From NCBI GenBank assembly GCA_002727195.1, contig PBWH01000003.1, positions 151,722 through 215,721 of the forward strand: 64,000 bases of DNA, read 5' to 3'. Position 1 is the stretch's first letter. Every line of letters starts with the position of its first letter. The DNA is from Gemmatimonadota bacterium (GTDB lineage: Bacteria; Latescibacterota; UBA2968). The notes under the pieces were generated by a model. The model saw only the letters and a list, made by a program, of their open reading frames with translations. It was not told where the DNA came from and ran no database searches. The translations under genes and the position numbers were made by a program. Below, in pieces: positions 1 to 10,200 of this stretch.

Positions 1-2
1 TG

Positions 3-1033
3 ATCACGCAGGACCTTGCGGTTCCCAAAATCCGGGTCGGGACCCTGGAGCAGTCGTTGCCGCTGGAGGAGGGCCAGAAGATCACGTTGGAGTCCGGCCT
101 CGAAGATCCGGGAGGCGGGGCGATTCCGACGACCTACGCGAAACTCGCCCGAGACCTGTCAAGCGGGGACAACGTCTTGCTCGACGACGGAAAGATAGAG
201 CTCCGGGTGCGGGAGTGGACTGCGTCGCGATGTCCTTCAAACGCGCGCCTGCGGATGTGGGACTGGTCAAACGGGAAGCCCTGAACTGGGGGGCTGAGGT
301 GCCAGTGATTTCGAAGCTCGAACGGAGCGAGGCCGTTGCAGCGCTCGATGAGATCCTGGAGGTAGCCGATGGCGTGATGGTGGCGCGAGGCGACCTTGGC
401 GTCGAGATGGCTCCCGAGCAGGTTCCTGTGATTCAGAAACGGATCATCTCACGTGCGAATGCGGCCGGTGTTTTCGTTATCACGGCGACCCAGATGCTGG
501 AGTCCATGACCGACAGCCCCCGACCGGCTCGTGCCGTCCTGCTGTCCGGAGAAACGTCCGTGGGGCGCTATCCAGTGGGGACGGTTCAGATGATATCCCG
601 CATCATCTCCGAAGCTGAGGCGGCGGTCCACGCCCAAACGCTGACGGAGTGGAGGAGTCGGGGGACGGGATCATTCCCAGATGCGATCGGGTACGCCACC
701 ACCATTGCTGCCCAGGACGTATCCGCTAGGGCCATCGTTGCGTTCATCCAGTCAGGGGCTACTGCGCTTCTGATTTCCAAACGACGACCTCAGACCCCGA
801 TCGTCGCCTTTACGCTGGAACCGAAGATTGCCCGGCAGTTGAGTCTCTGCTGGGGGACAGAGCCCCACTTGATCGAACGGGCTGAGGGGACGGATGAGAT
901 GATCCGGGAAATCGAGTCACGGTTGCTCGCCGTCCGCCGGGTTCACGTTGGCGAGAACCTCGTCATCCTGTCTGGAGCTCCCATTACGGCTTGGGCGGAA
1001 ACAAACCTTCTCAAGCTGCATCGCGTCGGGTAA
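3..1033 (+). pseudogene. pyk: Pyruvate kinase, partial at the window edge and disrupted by deletions and a frameshift
   Basis: Pyruvate kinase makes pyruvate and ATP from phosphoenolpyruvate. The 5' end lies outside the window. Frame 3 reads a piece near PKIRVG and continues to LLDDGKIELRVRE (about base 215). The match then resumes in another frame at VDCVAMSF and runs to the end. About 50-55 residues that normally separate these pieces (the end of the B domain and the return to the barrel) are missing. A second, in-frame gap of about 15 residues lies where PRPARA joins VLLSGETS, removing the usual EASDVANAV-type helix. Other active-site elements survive: SKLER, VARGDLGVE and TATQMLESM. The C-terminal domain is complete. 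Its TAA stop overlaps the ATG of the next gene. I infer a non-functional gene; assembly collapse of two segments is the alternative. Confidence 0.8.
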
Positions 1034-2814
1034 TGGTGACGGATGGAGCACGACCGGCACGGCATCTGGCCGGCTGGTGGATCATCGCTCTCCTGATGGT
1101 CGTGTGCTCCGGAAGAGAAGGCGTCGCGCAGGTGGATACCTTCACCACTCTTTCCGAAGTCGACATCACAGGAAACAGACATTTCGAGAAATCAGTGCTG
1201 ATGGAGCTGATCGAGAGCCGCGAGTCCTCCTGGCTGAGCTGGTTGCCGTGGATCGATCCACGTCCGGTCGTTCAGTCTCGCGTGCGGACGGACATGCTCC
1301 GGCTGGCAAGCTTCTACAAGGACGAGGGATTCCTGGCGGTGACCGTGGATACCCTGATCGAACGGAAGGGAACCAAGGTTCGCGTCGCTTTTCTGGTGTC
1401 GGAAGGTCAGCCGGTACTGATCGACTCAGTTCTGGTTCGCGGCGATGCAGATGTGATCGATCCGGGCCGGATGGAAACGCGTGCCGGGGCCAGGCTGACA
1501 AGAGGCGCGCTCGAAGAGGACCGGGTCCGGATGCTGTCCGCGCTCCGCGATTCGGGGCATGCCTTCGCTCGACTCGAGGTCAAGACGGCCATCGACCCCG
1601 ACAAGAACCGCGCGAGCGTGGCTTTCGACGTGAACGCGGGAAATCGTTTCCGGTTCGGAGACGTCGTGGTGCGCGGGAACCGTAACGTGGGAGCCGCTAC
1701 GATTCGGCGGGGCGTCACGTTTCGGCCTGGGGCGGCATTTCAGCAGCGATCAGCTCAGGATGCGAGAAGGCAGCTTTACCGGTCACGCGCGTTCAGAAGC
1801 GTCGTCATCGATTTTCCCGACAGCCTGGCCAGGGACACGACGGCCACCACGGTCGTCTCTGTTTCGGAACGATCCTTGCGAAGCGTGAAGCTCGGAGCTG
1901 GATACGATACCCAGAACCAGCTCAACGGGTCGATCTCATGGACCCACCGCAGCGTCTTCGGGGGGGCACAGCATTTCCGGATCGGCATCGACGCATCTGC
2001 GATTCTCACGGAGTTCCGCGCCAGCCTGACCCAACCTTATGTGTTCGGCAACCGCAACTGGCTCAACTTCGGACTGTTTATACGGTCTCGGGTCAAGGCG
2101 GATGAGTTCCGGCAGACGGAAATCGGGGGCGACATTGCGTTCGAGCGGAACATTGCGAGTCGGACCACCCTGTTGTTCGAGACCGGTGGTGGTGTAATAG
2201 GTTTCGAAGGCGACAGTCTGTTTGTCGAGTTCGTGACCTCGTTCATCGATGACCACCGAGATGACTTTCTGGACCCGTCGGATGGGGTGTTCGTGCGAGT
2301 TGAGGCAAGGCAGAAGGGTGCGCTGTTCCAGTCCAGCCGGGAGCTTCTCAAGCTGACTGCCGAAGGGCGTTGGTACACGCCCTTGCCGGCGAGCAGCGTG
2401 CTGGCCTCGCGGGTCTCGGGCGGGATGATCGTGAACCTGTCGTCAGAGGGCGAGATCCCGAACTTCGAGCGTTTTTTCGCCGGAGGCTTGGCAAGTGTGC
2501 GCGGCTGGTCACTCGATCAACTGGGGCCGAAAGACAGGATGGGGACGCCTGTTGGCGGGAAGAGCAAGTTCGAGGGCAGCATAGAAATCAGAACGCGACT
2601 TGGAAAATACCTGGGAACGGCGATCTTTCTGGATGGGGGACAGGTCGACCCTCAGTTCAATGCGTTCGATTTTGGGGGCTTCGCCTGGGCAGTAGGGGGT
2701 GGCATACGCTACCTCAGTCCCGTGGGGCCGATCCGCCTCGACGCCGGTCGCCGATTGACCGAGGATGATACCTCTCGATGGCAATACCATTTCAGCATAG
2801 GCCAAGCCTTCTAG
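1033..2814 (+). CDS. TamA/BamA-type Omp85 outer-membrane protein
   Basis: This 593-residue protein belongs to the Omp85 family, which inserts or exports proteins at the outer membrane. The ATG at 1033 overlaps the preceding TAA (TAATG) and is followed by a signal peptide with a hydrophobic run near residues 13-25, so the longer in-frame start at 991 is rejected. Residues about 36-270 fit three POTRA domains (for example EVDITGNRHFEKS and DVVVRGNRNVG). From about 285 the protein alternates like a beta-barrel. It holds the loop-6 signature as VRGW and ends in a terminal Phe, as expected for Bam-recognised barrels. The next gene is tamB-like, so a TamA role fits better than BamA. The Omp85 family call is firm; the TamA subtype is inferred from context. 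Confidence 0.9.
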   Translation: MVTDGARPARHLAGWWIIALLMVVCSGREGVAQVDTFTTLSEVDITGNRHFEKSVLMELIESRESSWLSWLPWIDPRPVVQSRVRTDMLRLASFYKDEGFLAVTVDTLIERKGTKVRVAFLVSEGQPVLIDSVLVRGDADVIDPGRMETRAGARLTRGALEEDRVRMLSALRDSGHAFARLEVKTAIDPDKNRASVAFDVNAGNRFRFGDVVVRGNRNVGAATIRRGVTFRPGAAFQQRSAQDARRQLYRSRAFRSVVIDFPDSLARDTTATTVVSVSERSLRSVKLGAGYDTQNQLNGSISWTHRSVFGGAQHFRIGIDASAILTEFRASLTQPYVFGNRNWLNFGLFIRSRVKADEFRQTEIGGDIAFERNIASRTTLLFETGGGVIGFEGDSLFVEFVTSFIDDHRDDFLDPSDGVFVRVEARQKGALFQSSRELLKLTAEGRWYTPLPASSVLASRVSGGMIVNLSSEGEIPNFERFFAGGLASVRGWSLDQLGPKDRMGTPVGGKSKFEGSIEIRTRLGKYLGTAIFLDGGQVDPQFNAFDFGGFAWAVGGGIRYLSPVGPIRLDAGRRLTEDDTSRWQYHFSIGQAF

Positions 2815-2838
2815 TCATATGCGCAGGATAAGACGACA

Positions 2839-5800
2839 GTGAGACGCACGACCTTCACGTGGATCCCGGTGGGTGGCGCCCTGTTTCTCGGCTTGATCGC
2901 ATTGATCGTGATGTTCGGGTTCCTGAACTATCCGATCAAAGCCGTGCTGGAGAGCCGTCTGTCCGATACCCTTGGAGCGGAGGTGACGGTCGAGTCGCTC
3001 GAGGGGAATCCGTTCTACGACGTGAGTCTATCTCGTGTAGAGATCAGCGATGCGTCCAAGATGGCATTCGCCTGTGGTGAGGTGGCGATTACCTACCGTC
3101 CCATAGGATTGTTGTGGGGGACGTTCGTTGTCGACAGCCTTCGGCTCGAGAGCCCCAGACTGATCTGGCGGCACACTCCAGGAGAAGGTCCGGGTAATCG
3201 GTCGCTGCCGGCGATCGACCTGAAGCACGTCGTCGTCGAGCGGGGGATCCTGACCCTTCAGCAAGATTCGACGGAAACCGTTGCCGAAGACCTCAATTTC
3301 GAAGTCGGTTTCCAGAATACGTCCGGTGAAGCGATGCTTCAGGTCAACCGGCTGCGGACCCAGGTGCTGGAACCGCCTATACGGTTGACCAACCTCGAGG
3401 GTTTGGTGATGTCCAGAGAGGATATCGTGCTCCTCCAGGAAGTCGTCGTCTCATCCCCCCACAGTAGCGTGACGGTCAGCGGAGAAATCGTGGGGCTCGC
3501 TAACCCCCATTATCGGTTCGATGTGGCCGTCGATTCGCTAAACCTCGATGAAGTGAATCAGGTGGCGGGGACGGATCTCCCATCTGCGGTGGTCTGGTTG
3601 TCCGGACGAGCTGAGGGCTCACGTACTTCGGCCGATCTGGCTTTCGATTGGGTCGTGGGCGGGGCGGCCGGTGACCTTAAGTTCGGCTTCTCTGAAGTGG
3701 GTGACAAATGGCACACGCTCACGGTTAGGGGCCGCGAGGTCGACCTCGCCCGCTTGCTGGGCGTTTCGATCCGGGGAGATTTCGAAATCCGGGCAGACGG
3801 CACAGGGTTGGACGTTGATGCGGCGATCGGTCAGGCCGTTGCCAGTGTGTCCAACGGGTCACTCTACGGGATGCCGATCGATTCGGTCGCGGCTGAAGTG
3901 CGCTATGAGCAGGGGTTGGTGTCCGGAGGACTGCTGCTGGATGGGGAGGTCGGGACGTTCTATGGTTCGATGCGCGTCGACCGGGACGAGCGGTTCTGGA
4001 TGAGGGGACGCCTCGCTGGGATCAACCTCCTCCACGCCGGTGGACCGGAGTCGGTGCTCGCCGGTGACCTGAGTGTCACTCGCCACCGCGAGCGGACCAC
4101 CATCGGTGTCGACATGGATCGCGTCGGTCTGTTCGGTGAAGACGCAGGAACGATATCGGCCCGGCTTCGTCTCGACGAGCAGGGCCTGGTCCTGGAGCGC
4201 GCAGATTGGAAAGACGCGCCGTATGGCCTCGCGTTGCAGGTCGAGGGAGACTGCTGGCGGAGGGAGGACGGGCTGTTTGATCTGAACGCCAGTGGCTCCT
4301 GGTCCCCGCGCGTCGTCCTTGGTGGGCCTGAGGAGATGGACTCGGTTGCCTTCCAGGGGAGGGCGTGGAGTGAAGGTCTAGCCTATGGGGCCACGCGTCG
4401 TCGGGCGGACCTTACCGCCGACCTAGAGGGGCTGTTCGGTTTGGGTGAGATGCGGGCCGAAGTGTCTGCCGATGGAGATCGCATTAGGATCGAGTCTTTC
4501 CGTTCCGATGGGGCGAACGCAGTGTTGACCGTCTCCGGAGAGTCGATCCTCGGGAGCGCATACGATCTTCACGCCACCTATGGATCCTCGTCTCTCGATG
4601 GGATTCCGACGCACCTAGTGGCCGGTGGGGACGGACGGATGATTACGGCCACGGGGTCGGTGGTGGGCGCCTGGGAGAAACCTGAAGTATCGGCGAACAT
4701 CTCTGCGGATTCGCTTTACGTGGCCGGTGGGTCGTTCGTGGGCTTGGGGGCGGACGTCAACCTGCCCATCGACGGCGTAGGAGGGCTCTCCTTGAACGCG
4801 CAAACGGCCTCATGGGGTGGACGGACCCTGCACGACTTTTTCGCTGACTTCGGCCAAACGGATGGCGAGACCCTCTTCCTAATCGGGAGCAGCGAGTCCT
4901 ACGAGAACCGGCTCTCGATCTGGGGCAATGCAGCCACATCAGGGGACAGCCTGTCCGTTCGTGTAGAATCCGCGCTGATCCAACTCCAAGATGAATACCT
5001 CATCAACAAGGGACCGATCGCCCTGGCCCATTCCCGGTCCGATGGGCTGACCATCGAACATCTCTACCTCGCAGGCCCTGCGGGGGAACTGGAGGCGGTT
5101 CCACCCGATGAGACGGGTGGTGTAAACATCCGCGTGAACGAGTTCGACCTGGGCCCGTGGGCGTTCCTCTTGGGGATGAACGGACGAATCGAGGGCGAAC
5201 TGTCCGGCGGTGTGGCGGTCACACTGGAAGATGGGCAATGGGCGACAGCGGCGACCTTCGAGGTGGCCAACGCTCGGATCGACAGTTTTGGGGCCGACGT
5301 GCTATACGGGGATCTCACGCACCAGGGAGACCGCCTATCCGGAACCGTCGGCGCACGCATTGGGACTGGAAACGTATACCTCGAAGGGCACGCCGGGATC
5401 GGGGCGGATCAGGAGGTGGACACGCGTTTTGGGGCGGAAGCCGTGCCGCTTTCTGCCCTGAACGGGTTCTGGCCCCAGATCGATGATATAGATGGCGAGT
5501 TGTCCGGGCAGGTTTGGATCACGGGGCCCTCGAACGACGTCCACGTCAATGGTGACCTCGTCGCGAGCAGCGGAGAGTTCCACATCCCGTCCCTCAATCG
5601 TGGATTGAATAAAGTGTCACTAGAGGTAGACGTTTCTCCCGGTTTGCTGACGTTCACCACGTTCTCGGGGACAGGGATCACGGGCGATCTGGCCGCGGCC
5701 GGAACGATCGATCTGAGTCCGCTCGACCTGTCGAAGCTGTCGACAGATCCGGTGTTTGGCTCGCTCGACCTGGAGATTACGGCGACCACCCTAGACGCGT

Positions 5801-6816
5801 CGGGGACGCCCGACATTCAGGCGACGATCGATGGGACGGTCCGGATAACAGGATCACTCGACAGCCCGAAACTATCGGGGAGAGTCGACCTGCAGAAAGC
5901 CGAGATCCGCTTGCTGTCGATGCTTCAGGCGCCACCGGATCCGGAGAGTATCTGGCGAGTGGTCCCGTTCTTCAGGAACCTGCAGATGGACCTCACCCTG
6001 GCCGCTGCCCGGCAGCTCTGGGTTCGCGATGATCTTGTGAACGTCGAACTGGCAGGAGACCTGGATATTCTTCGTGACCTCGAGGACATCGCGGAACGGC
6101 GTGCGGACGAGCTGGGGTTCCGATTCTTCGGGTCGATGAACAGCCTTCGAGGGACGTACCGGTTTCAGAACAGGACGTTCCGCATCTGGCGAGAGGAGGG
6201 GGAGGGCGGTATTGTCTTCGATGGGGAGCGCTCAGCAGGTCCGCAGATCGACATGAAGGCTTGGGCGCGGATTCCGACGGTAGAGCCTGCTGGGGCCGAG
6301 GGAGAAGTCACGAGAGGCGAAATCGATATCACAGTCCTGGCGACTGGCTCGTTCGAGAAACCCGAGTTGCTCCTTGTCCAGGGACGTCCTGATGCCGAGG
6401 AGGATTTTGATCTCGCCGTCGATGAGACCCGGCAAGCTGAGCTGCTTTCATACATCCTCTTCGGCCGAAATCCTGACCTGTTGATCGCGGCCGAGCAGAG
6501 TCTGCTGGGTGAGCAGTCGACCGGCTTGATCCTGGGGATGGCTACCCGCGAGCTCCAGAGTCGGATTGCTGAAAGCCTGAACCTCGATTTGGTTCAGGTC
6601 GAGATGGGATCTGCTTCGACGATTGACCGGGTGACCGTTGGAAAATACATCGGTGATCGGCTTTTTGTGACGTACGAGGACCAAATCGGGCAAGGGCGGG
6701 AGTTTGGTGTCGAATACCAGCTGCTCCCTCGGTTCTCGCTCGAATCGAGGTTTGAGGAAACGCCTGACGGTCAGGTTCAGCCGTCCCTCCGGTTTACGTG
6801 GGGGAAGGACTGGTAA
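2839..6816 (+). CDS. tamB: TamB (DUF490) translocation/assembly module protein
   Basis: A 1325-residue TamB-family protein, an envelope-spanning beta-taco protein linked to outer-membrane assembly and phospholipid traffic. One N-terminal membrane anchor is visible at about residues 9-30. A very long beta-rich, repetitive region follows. The C-terminal 300 residues match the DUF490 signature, including ELLSYILFGRNPD, GLILGMATREL and GKYIGDRLFVTYE. The start is a GTG 24 bases after the upstream Omp85 stop, so the pair is very probably one operon. Length is typical of the family. No disruption is seen over 4 kb, in contrast to several other genes in the window. Confidence 0.92.
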   Translation: MRRTTFTWIPVGGALFLGLIALIVMFGFLNYPIKAVLESRLSDTLGAEVTVESLEGNPFYDVSLSRVEISDASKMAFACGEVAITYRPIGLLWGTFVVDSLRLESPRLIWRHTPGEGPGNRSLPAIDLKHVVVERGILTLQQDSTETVAEDLNFEVGFQNTSGEAMLQVNRLRTQVLEPPIRLTNLEGLVMSREDIVLLQEVVVSSPHSSVTVSGEIVGLANPHYRFDVAVDSLNLDEVNQVAGTDLPSAVVWLSGRAEGSRTSADLAFDWVVGGAAGDLKFGFSEVGDKWHTLTVRGREVDLARLLGVSIRGDFEIRADGTGLDVDAAIGQAVASVSNGSLYGMPIDSVAAEVRYEQGLVSGGLLLDGEVGTFYGSMRVDRDERFWMRGRLAGINLLHAGGPESVLAGDLSVTRHRERTTIGVDMDRVGLFGEDAGTISARLRLDEQGLVLERADWKDAPYGLALQVEGDCWRREDGLFDLNASGSWSPRVVLGGPEEMDSVAFQGRAWSEGLAYGATRRRADLTADLEGLFGLGEMRAEVSADGDRIRIESFRSDGANAVLTVSGESILGSAYDLHATYGSSSLDGIPTHLVAGGDGRMITATGSVVGAWEKPEVSANISADSLYVAGGSFVGLGADVNLPIDGVGGLSLNAQTASWGGRTLHDFFADFGQTDGETLFLIGSSESYENRLSIWGNAATSGDSLSVRVESALIQLQDEYLINKGPIALAHSRSDGLTIEHLYLAGPAGELEAVPPDETGGVNIRVNEFDLGPWAFLLGMNGRIEGELSGGVAVTLEDGQWATAATFEVANARIDSFGADVLYGDLTHQGDRLSGTVGARIGTGNVYLEGHAGIGADQEVDTRFGAEAVPLSALNGFWPQIDDIDGELSGQVWITGPSNDVHVNGDLVASSGEFHIPSLNRGLNKVSLEVDVSPGLLTFTTFSGTGITGDLAAAGTIDLSPLDLSKLSTDPVFGSLDLEITATTLDASGTPDIQATIDGTVRITGSLDSPKLSGRVDLQKAEIRLLSMLQAPPDPESIWRVVPFFRNLQMDLTLAAARQLWVRDDLVNVELAGDLDILRDLEDIAERRADELGFRFFGSMNSLRGTYRFQNRTFRIWREEGEGGIVFDGERSAGPQIDMKAWARIPTVEPAGAEGEVTRGEIDITVLATGSFEKPELLLVQGRPDAEEDFDLAVDETRQAELLSYILFGRNPDLLIAAEQSLLGEQSTGLILGMATRELQSRIAESLNLDLVQVEMGSASTIDRVTVGKYIGDRLFVTYEDQIGQGREFGVEYQLLPRFSLESRFEETPDGQVQPSLRFTWGKDW

Positions 6817-6909
6817 GCAAGGCGGGTTGACGGATGGGCCGCTTCGGCCTAGGATACGTCCCTTGCCGCCACTGAGAGGCAAGCGCGGCTGGCAATCAAG
6901 GAGGGGTCA

Positions 6910-8118
6910 ATGGCGAAGGACTACAAAGTACGGGCGACATACTGCTACCACCGGGCATCGGAAGACGAGGTCTACGCGTCGCTGAAACGGGCGACAGATC
7001 CGCTTGACCGCTCGTGGGAAAAGCTCGGGGCTGCGGACCGGATCGTGGTGAAGTTCAACATGATGAAGCTGCCAGATAGCCTGCACTATTTCGCAGGCCG
7101 AAGGCGCGAGCTGGTCGATGAGGCGGTATGCCGGTCTGTGCTGAAGCTTCTCAAGGAGCGGACCACCGCGAAGTTGATCGTCACCGACACCAACCCTTAC
7201 AACAGAGAAACCCACCTGATGGGCGATGACTTCAACTACGCCCATATCCTGCGTGAATACGACGCCGAGTTCGTGGATTCGAACGCGGAACCGATCCGGT
7301 CATACGACGTGCCCGGAGGCGGGCTGATGTTCGATCGTTACCAGCTCAGCGGGTGCTTCGAGGGGGCGGAGGTGGTGTCCGTCTCGAAGATGAAGAACCA
7401 CCTGTTTATGGGCGTGACGCTTTGCATGAAAAATCTGTTCGGTCTGCCGCCGATCACCCCACCTAAGGGACGGTTGCGAAGCTACTATCACCACTTTATC
7501 CGGCTGTCCTATGTCCTCCCGGACCTGGGGATGATCACCAATCCCTGCTTGAATATCGTTGACGCCCTCACCGGACAGTGGGGGCGCGAGTGGGATGGCG
7601 AAGGCCGGATCTGCGACGCCCTGATCGCCGGTGATCAGGTGACCGCGACCGATGCCTGTGGGACGGCATTGATGGGACACCACCCCGCGTCCGACTGGCC
7701 CACGCCTCCGTTCCGACGGGACCGCAATCATCTGTTGATCGCGGCACGTCACGGGTTCGGTACGGTCAACCTGGACGAGATCGACTTCGAGTCTGAAGTC
7801 GAGGGACCGCTGGCTGAGTTCGATTCGGAGGCGACGGACTCGGAGGGCACTGTCGAGAGCTGGCGGCGGACTACCTGTGAGCAGGCCCTGGTCTATCGGG
7901 ACCGGTCATCTTCTCTGATCGACAAGCATCGGAACGAGTTCATCTTCCTCCAGGATGGGGACGTGGTCTGGTCCGGTTCGGACCCCTCGAACCTCGGGAG
8001 TCGCCGCAAGCTGAGTGGAGACAAGAAGGATCAGGCGATGTGGCTCAAGCTGGTCGACCCGGACGAGGTGGAAGGGGAGCGCTTCGCCTCCTACGAGGAA
8101 TGTCTCAACGTGGCCTGA
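6910..8118 (+). CDS. DUF362 domain-containing protein
   Basis: A 402-residue soluble protein of the DUF362 family, often found near iron-sulfur or redox genes but with no settled reaction. Family features are an early segment on a paired activity (VVKFNMMKLPD, LIVTDTNPYNRE), the central SVSKMKNHLFMGVTLCMKN block (about residues 159-178) and the later NIVDALTGQWGREWDGEG block. The usual C-terminal 4Fe-4S ferredoxin domain of some members is absent. The ATG has a strong Shine-Dalgarno (GGAGGGG). A good intrinsic terminator follows, so it appears to be the last gene of its unit. No signal peptide is seen. Function unknown. Confidence 0.85.
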   Translation: MAKDYKVRATYCYHRASEDEVYASLKRATDPLDRSWEKLGAADRIVVKFNMMKLPDSLHYFAGRRRELVDEAVCRSVLKLLKERTTAKLIVTDTNPYNRETHLMGDDFNYAHILREYDAEFVDSNAEPIRSYDVPGGGLMFDRYQLSGCFEGAEVVSVSKMKNHLFMGVTLCMKNLFGLPPITPPKGRLRSYYHHFIRLSYVLPDLGMITNPCLNIVDALTGQWGREWDGEGRICDALIAGDQVTATDACGTALMGHHPASDWPTPPFRRDRNHLLIAARHGFGTVNLDEIDFESEVEGPLAEFDSEATDSEGTVESWRRTTCEQALVYRDRSSSLIDKHRNEFIFLQDGDVVWSGSDPSNLGSRRKLSGDKKDQAMWLKLVDPDEVEGERFASYEECLNVA

Positions 8119-8138
8119 ATCTTCAGGACATGATCCAG

Positions 8139-8168
8139 CCCACAGGCTCCCGAGTCTGTGGGATTTTT
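8139..8168 (+). terminator. Rho-independent terminator after the DUF362 gene
   Basis: A 7-bp perfect stem CCCACAG/CTGTGGG at 8139-8145 and 8156-8162 encloses a 10-base loop and is followed by ATTTTT. It lies 21 bases after the DUF362 stop. Confidence 0.75.
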
Positions 8169-8558
8169 CATGTCCCGCGTGCTGCGCTCCGGGATTCCCG
8201 GTTGACACTAGAACCCAATCTCATTAGGCTGGAAACGCCCTGAGACTGCGGGATTCTACGTGATTCCAGTGGGGTGTCGGGTGGGATCTGAGAGTGTGTT
8301 TCGACGATGTCTACTGACCCCTTCTTTGGTATAGCCACCCACAAGTCTATGGCCGACGGGCACGAATGTTCCCGTGCAGAGGAGTATGTCCAGCGTGGGA
8401 GAGTGCGCAATCTGATTCAGCAGGATGGCGTCTACCGTGCCTACGTCCACCGGGCGAGCTGTTACCTAATCAAGATGTGGCACGACGGCACTCAGGCTAG
8501 GAATACATGCTCGTGCAACTAAAGCAACGCCGGTACCTGCCGTCATACCGCGGCCACG
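8169..8558. other. Intergenic stretch without a recognised gene
   Basis: About 390 bases between a terminator and the CBS-pair gene. A TTGACA at 8202-8207 has only a poor -10 (TAGGCT at 8225-8230), so promoter support is weak. A 71-codon open frame at 8307-8522 (plus strand) has no recognisable domain, no good Shine-Dalgarno and no composition typical of the neighbouring genes. I do not call it a gene. No repeats or RNA gene structure were recognised. Confidence 0.5.
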
Positions 8559-9144
8559 ATGCTCGTCATCCTCAAGCGAGAGACCACGGCCAAAGCAGAA
8601 TCCGAATCAGCGGGAATCAATATCTACGAGGCTGGCAACTTTGTGGTCCCGGAGATGACGGATGATCCGATTGTCGATGACTCACCCGACGAGGATCAGG
8701 AAGAGGATCCAGTCTCGGTTGTCACCCGGGCGCTGACGTCGAGAGATGTGACGTCATCCTCTGTGGGAACACTCAGCGAGGGTGCGAGCGTCGCCGAGGC
8801 GTGGGAGTTCATCCAGAGCGACTCGGTTCGGCATGTACTGATCGTCTCACCCGCCGGCACGATTCATGGTGTCATTTCAGATCGAGAGTTGCTTCCTGAT
8901 GCGGTCGCAGATGCTACTTCGCCCGAGGCGCGTCCTCTGTCCGAACGCCGGGTCCGGGATCTGGTGTCTTCACAAACGCCACACCGCGGGTCCTGACACG
9001 GACATCGCTCAGATCGCCCGGGTGCTGTACGAGGAACACGTGGGGTCGCTGCCCATTATCGATGACAGCAAGAATCTGGTCGGTATGATTACGAGGAGCG
9101 ACATCTTCAAGGCGATCGTCGAAGGAGGCCTCCGTGGCGGATGA
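8559..9144 (+). pseudogene. CBS-domain pair protein, frameshifted
   Basis: The reading frame from 8559 encodes an acidic linker and a first CBS motif (SVGTLSEGASVAEAWEF, then RHVLIVSPAGTIHGVISDR), but stops at 8996. The second CBS half resumes in the +1 frame as DTDIAQIARVLYEEHVGSLP and ends with GMITRSDIFKAIV at 9144. Both halves are well conserved, so the break looks like a single-base change near the GGG at about 8987-8992. It could be a real frameshift or a sequencing slip; it is the only lesion. CBS pairs bind adenosyl nucleotides and regulate partner proteins. The 3' end overlaps the GTG of the next gene by 11 bases. An alternative start is the ATG at 8655. Confidence 0.7.
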
Positions 9145-10177
9145 CCTGCAAGGCGGGTTGATCGGCTGCGGCTATTTCGCGCGTAACCACCTGAACGGGT
9201 GGCGGGAGGTCGAGGGAGCCGGGATCGTCTCGCTGTGTGACCAGGATCAGGAGGCTTTGGGGCAGGCGGCGTCGGATTTCGGGATTCCCGAACAGTACAC
9301 CGATCCACAAGCGATGCTGGAATCCGAAGACCTGGATTTCGTCGATGTGGTGACCCAGGCGCCGTCTCACCGGTTTCTTGTCGAACTGGTCGCGGCTAGT
9401 GGGGCACACGTAATCTGCCAAAAGCCTTTCGCGCCGACGCTGGATGACGCGCGCAGTATGGTGGTGGCCTGTAACCGTGCGGGCGTCAAGCTGATGGTCC
9501 ACGAGAACTTCCGGTGGCAGCGGCCCATGCGCGAGTTGTACGAGGTGGTAAGCAGCGGGGCCATCGGTGAACCGTTCTTCGCTCGGGTGGAGTTCCGATC
9601 GGCGTGGGACGTCTACGCGAACCAGCCGTATCTTGCGACAGACGAGCGGTTCATCGTCTACGACCTTGGGATTCACCTTCTCGATCTGGCCCGTTTCTTC
9701 CTTGGAGAAGTCGAGCAACTGTATGCCAGGTCACAGCGGGTCAATCCTGATATCCGGGCAGAGGATGTTGCGACCATCGTGATGGATGTGGCCGGCGGAA
9801 AGACCTGTGTGGTCGAGGCGAGCTATGCTTCGAAACTCGAACATGAAGTGTTCCCGCAGACATTGATCAAGATCGAAGGGGAACGCGGGGCAGCTGTCCT
9901 GGGAAGAGATTACGCGCTGAGTGTGACGAATGAAGCGGGTACGGAGACCCGAGCGGTCCCGCCTCATACCTTCGACTGGAGTGAGTCGCCAGGCCAGGCG
10001 ATCCAGGACGGCGTCGTGTCGATTCAGCGACACTGGGTCGAATGCTTGAGAACGGACGCCGAACCCGAGACCTCGGGTAGCGACAACCTGCGGACACTGG
10101 AGTTGGTGTTCGGAACGTATCGATCGGCTGAGGAACGGTCCGTCTATCGTACGGAACGCAGCCTTGGGAGCTGGTAG
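9134..10177 (+). CDS. Gfo/Idh/MocA-family NAD(P)-dependent oxidoreductase
   Basis: A 347-residue sugar or cyclitol dehydrogenase of the Gfo/Idh/MocA family. The Rossmann motif GLIGCGYFA is at residues 8-16. The catalytic lysine motif is QKP (residues 96-98) in place of the usual EKP; the Lys is kept. The C-terminal alpha/beta domain includes the active-site-like HLLDLARFF segment. The start is a GTG with a strong AAGGAGG eight bases upstream. The substrate cannot be read from sequence. It overlaps the CBS gene upstream and is followed closely by the GAF gene. Confidence 0.88.
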   Translation: MADDLQGGLIGCGYFARNHLNGWREVEGAGIVSLCDQDQEALGQAASDFGIPEQYTDPQAMLESEDLDFVDVVTQAPSHRFLVELVAASGAHVICQKPFAPTLDDARSMVVACNRAGVKLMVHENFRWQRPMRELYEVVSSGAIGEPFFARVEFRSAWDVYANQPYLATDERFIVYDLGIHLLDLARFFLGEVEQLYARSQRVNPDIRAEDVATIVMDVAGGKTCVVEASYASKLEHEVFPQTLIKIEGERGAAVLGRDYALSVTNEAGTETRAVPPHTFDWSESPGQAIQDGVVSIQRHWVECLRTDAEPETSGSDNLRTLELVFGTYRSAEERSVYRTERSLGSW

Positions 10178-10200
10178 CCGTGCAAGCGGACGGAGGGAGC

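Noticed and set aside
8307..8522. 71-codon frame in the intergenic stretch
   Set aside because: No Shine-Dalgarno, no known motif and no neighbour context.
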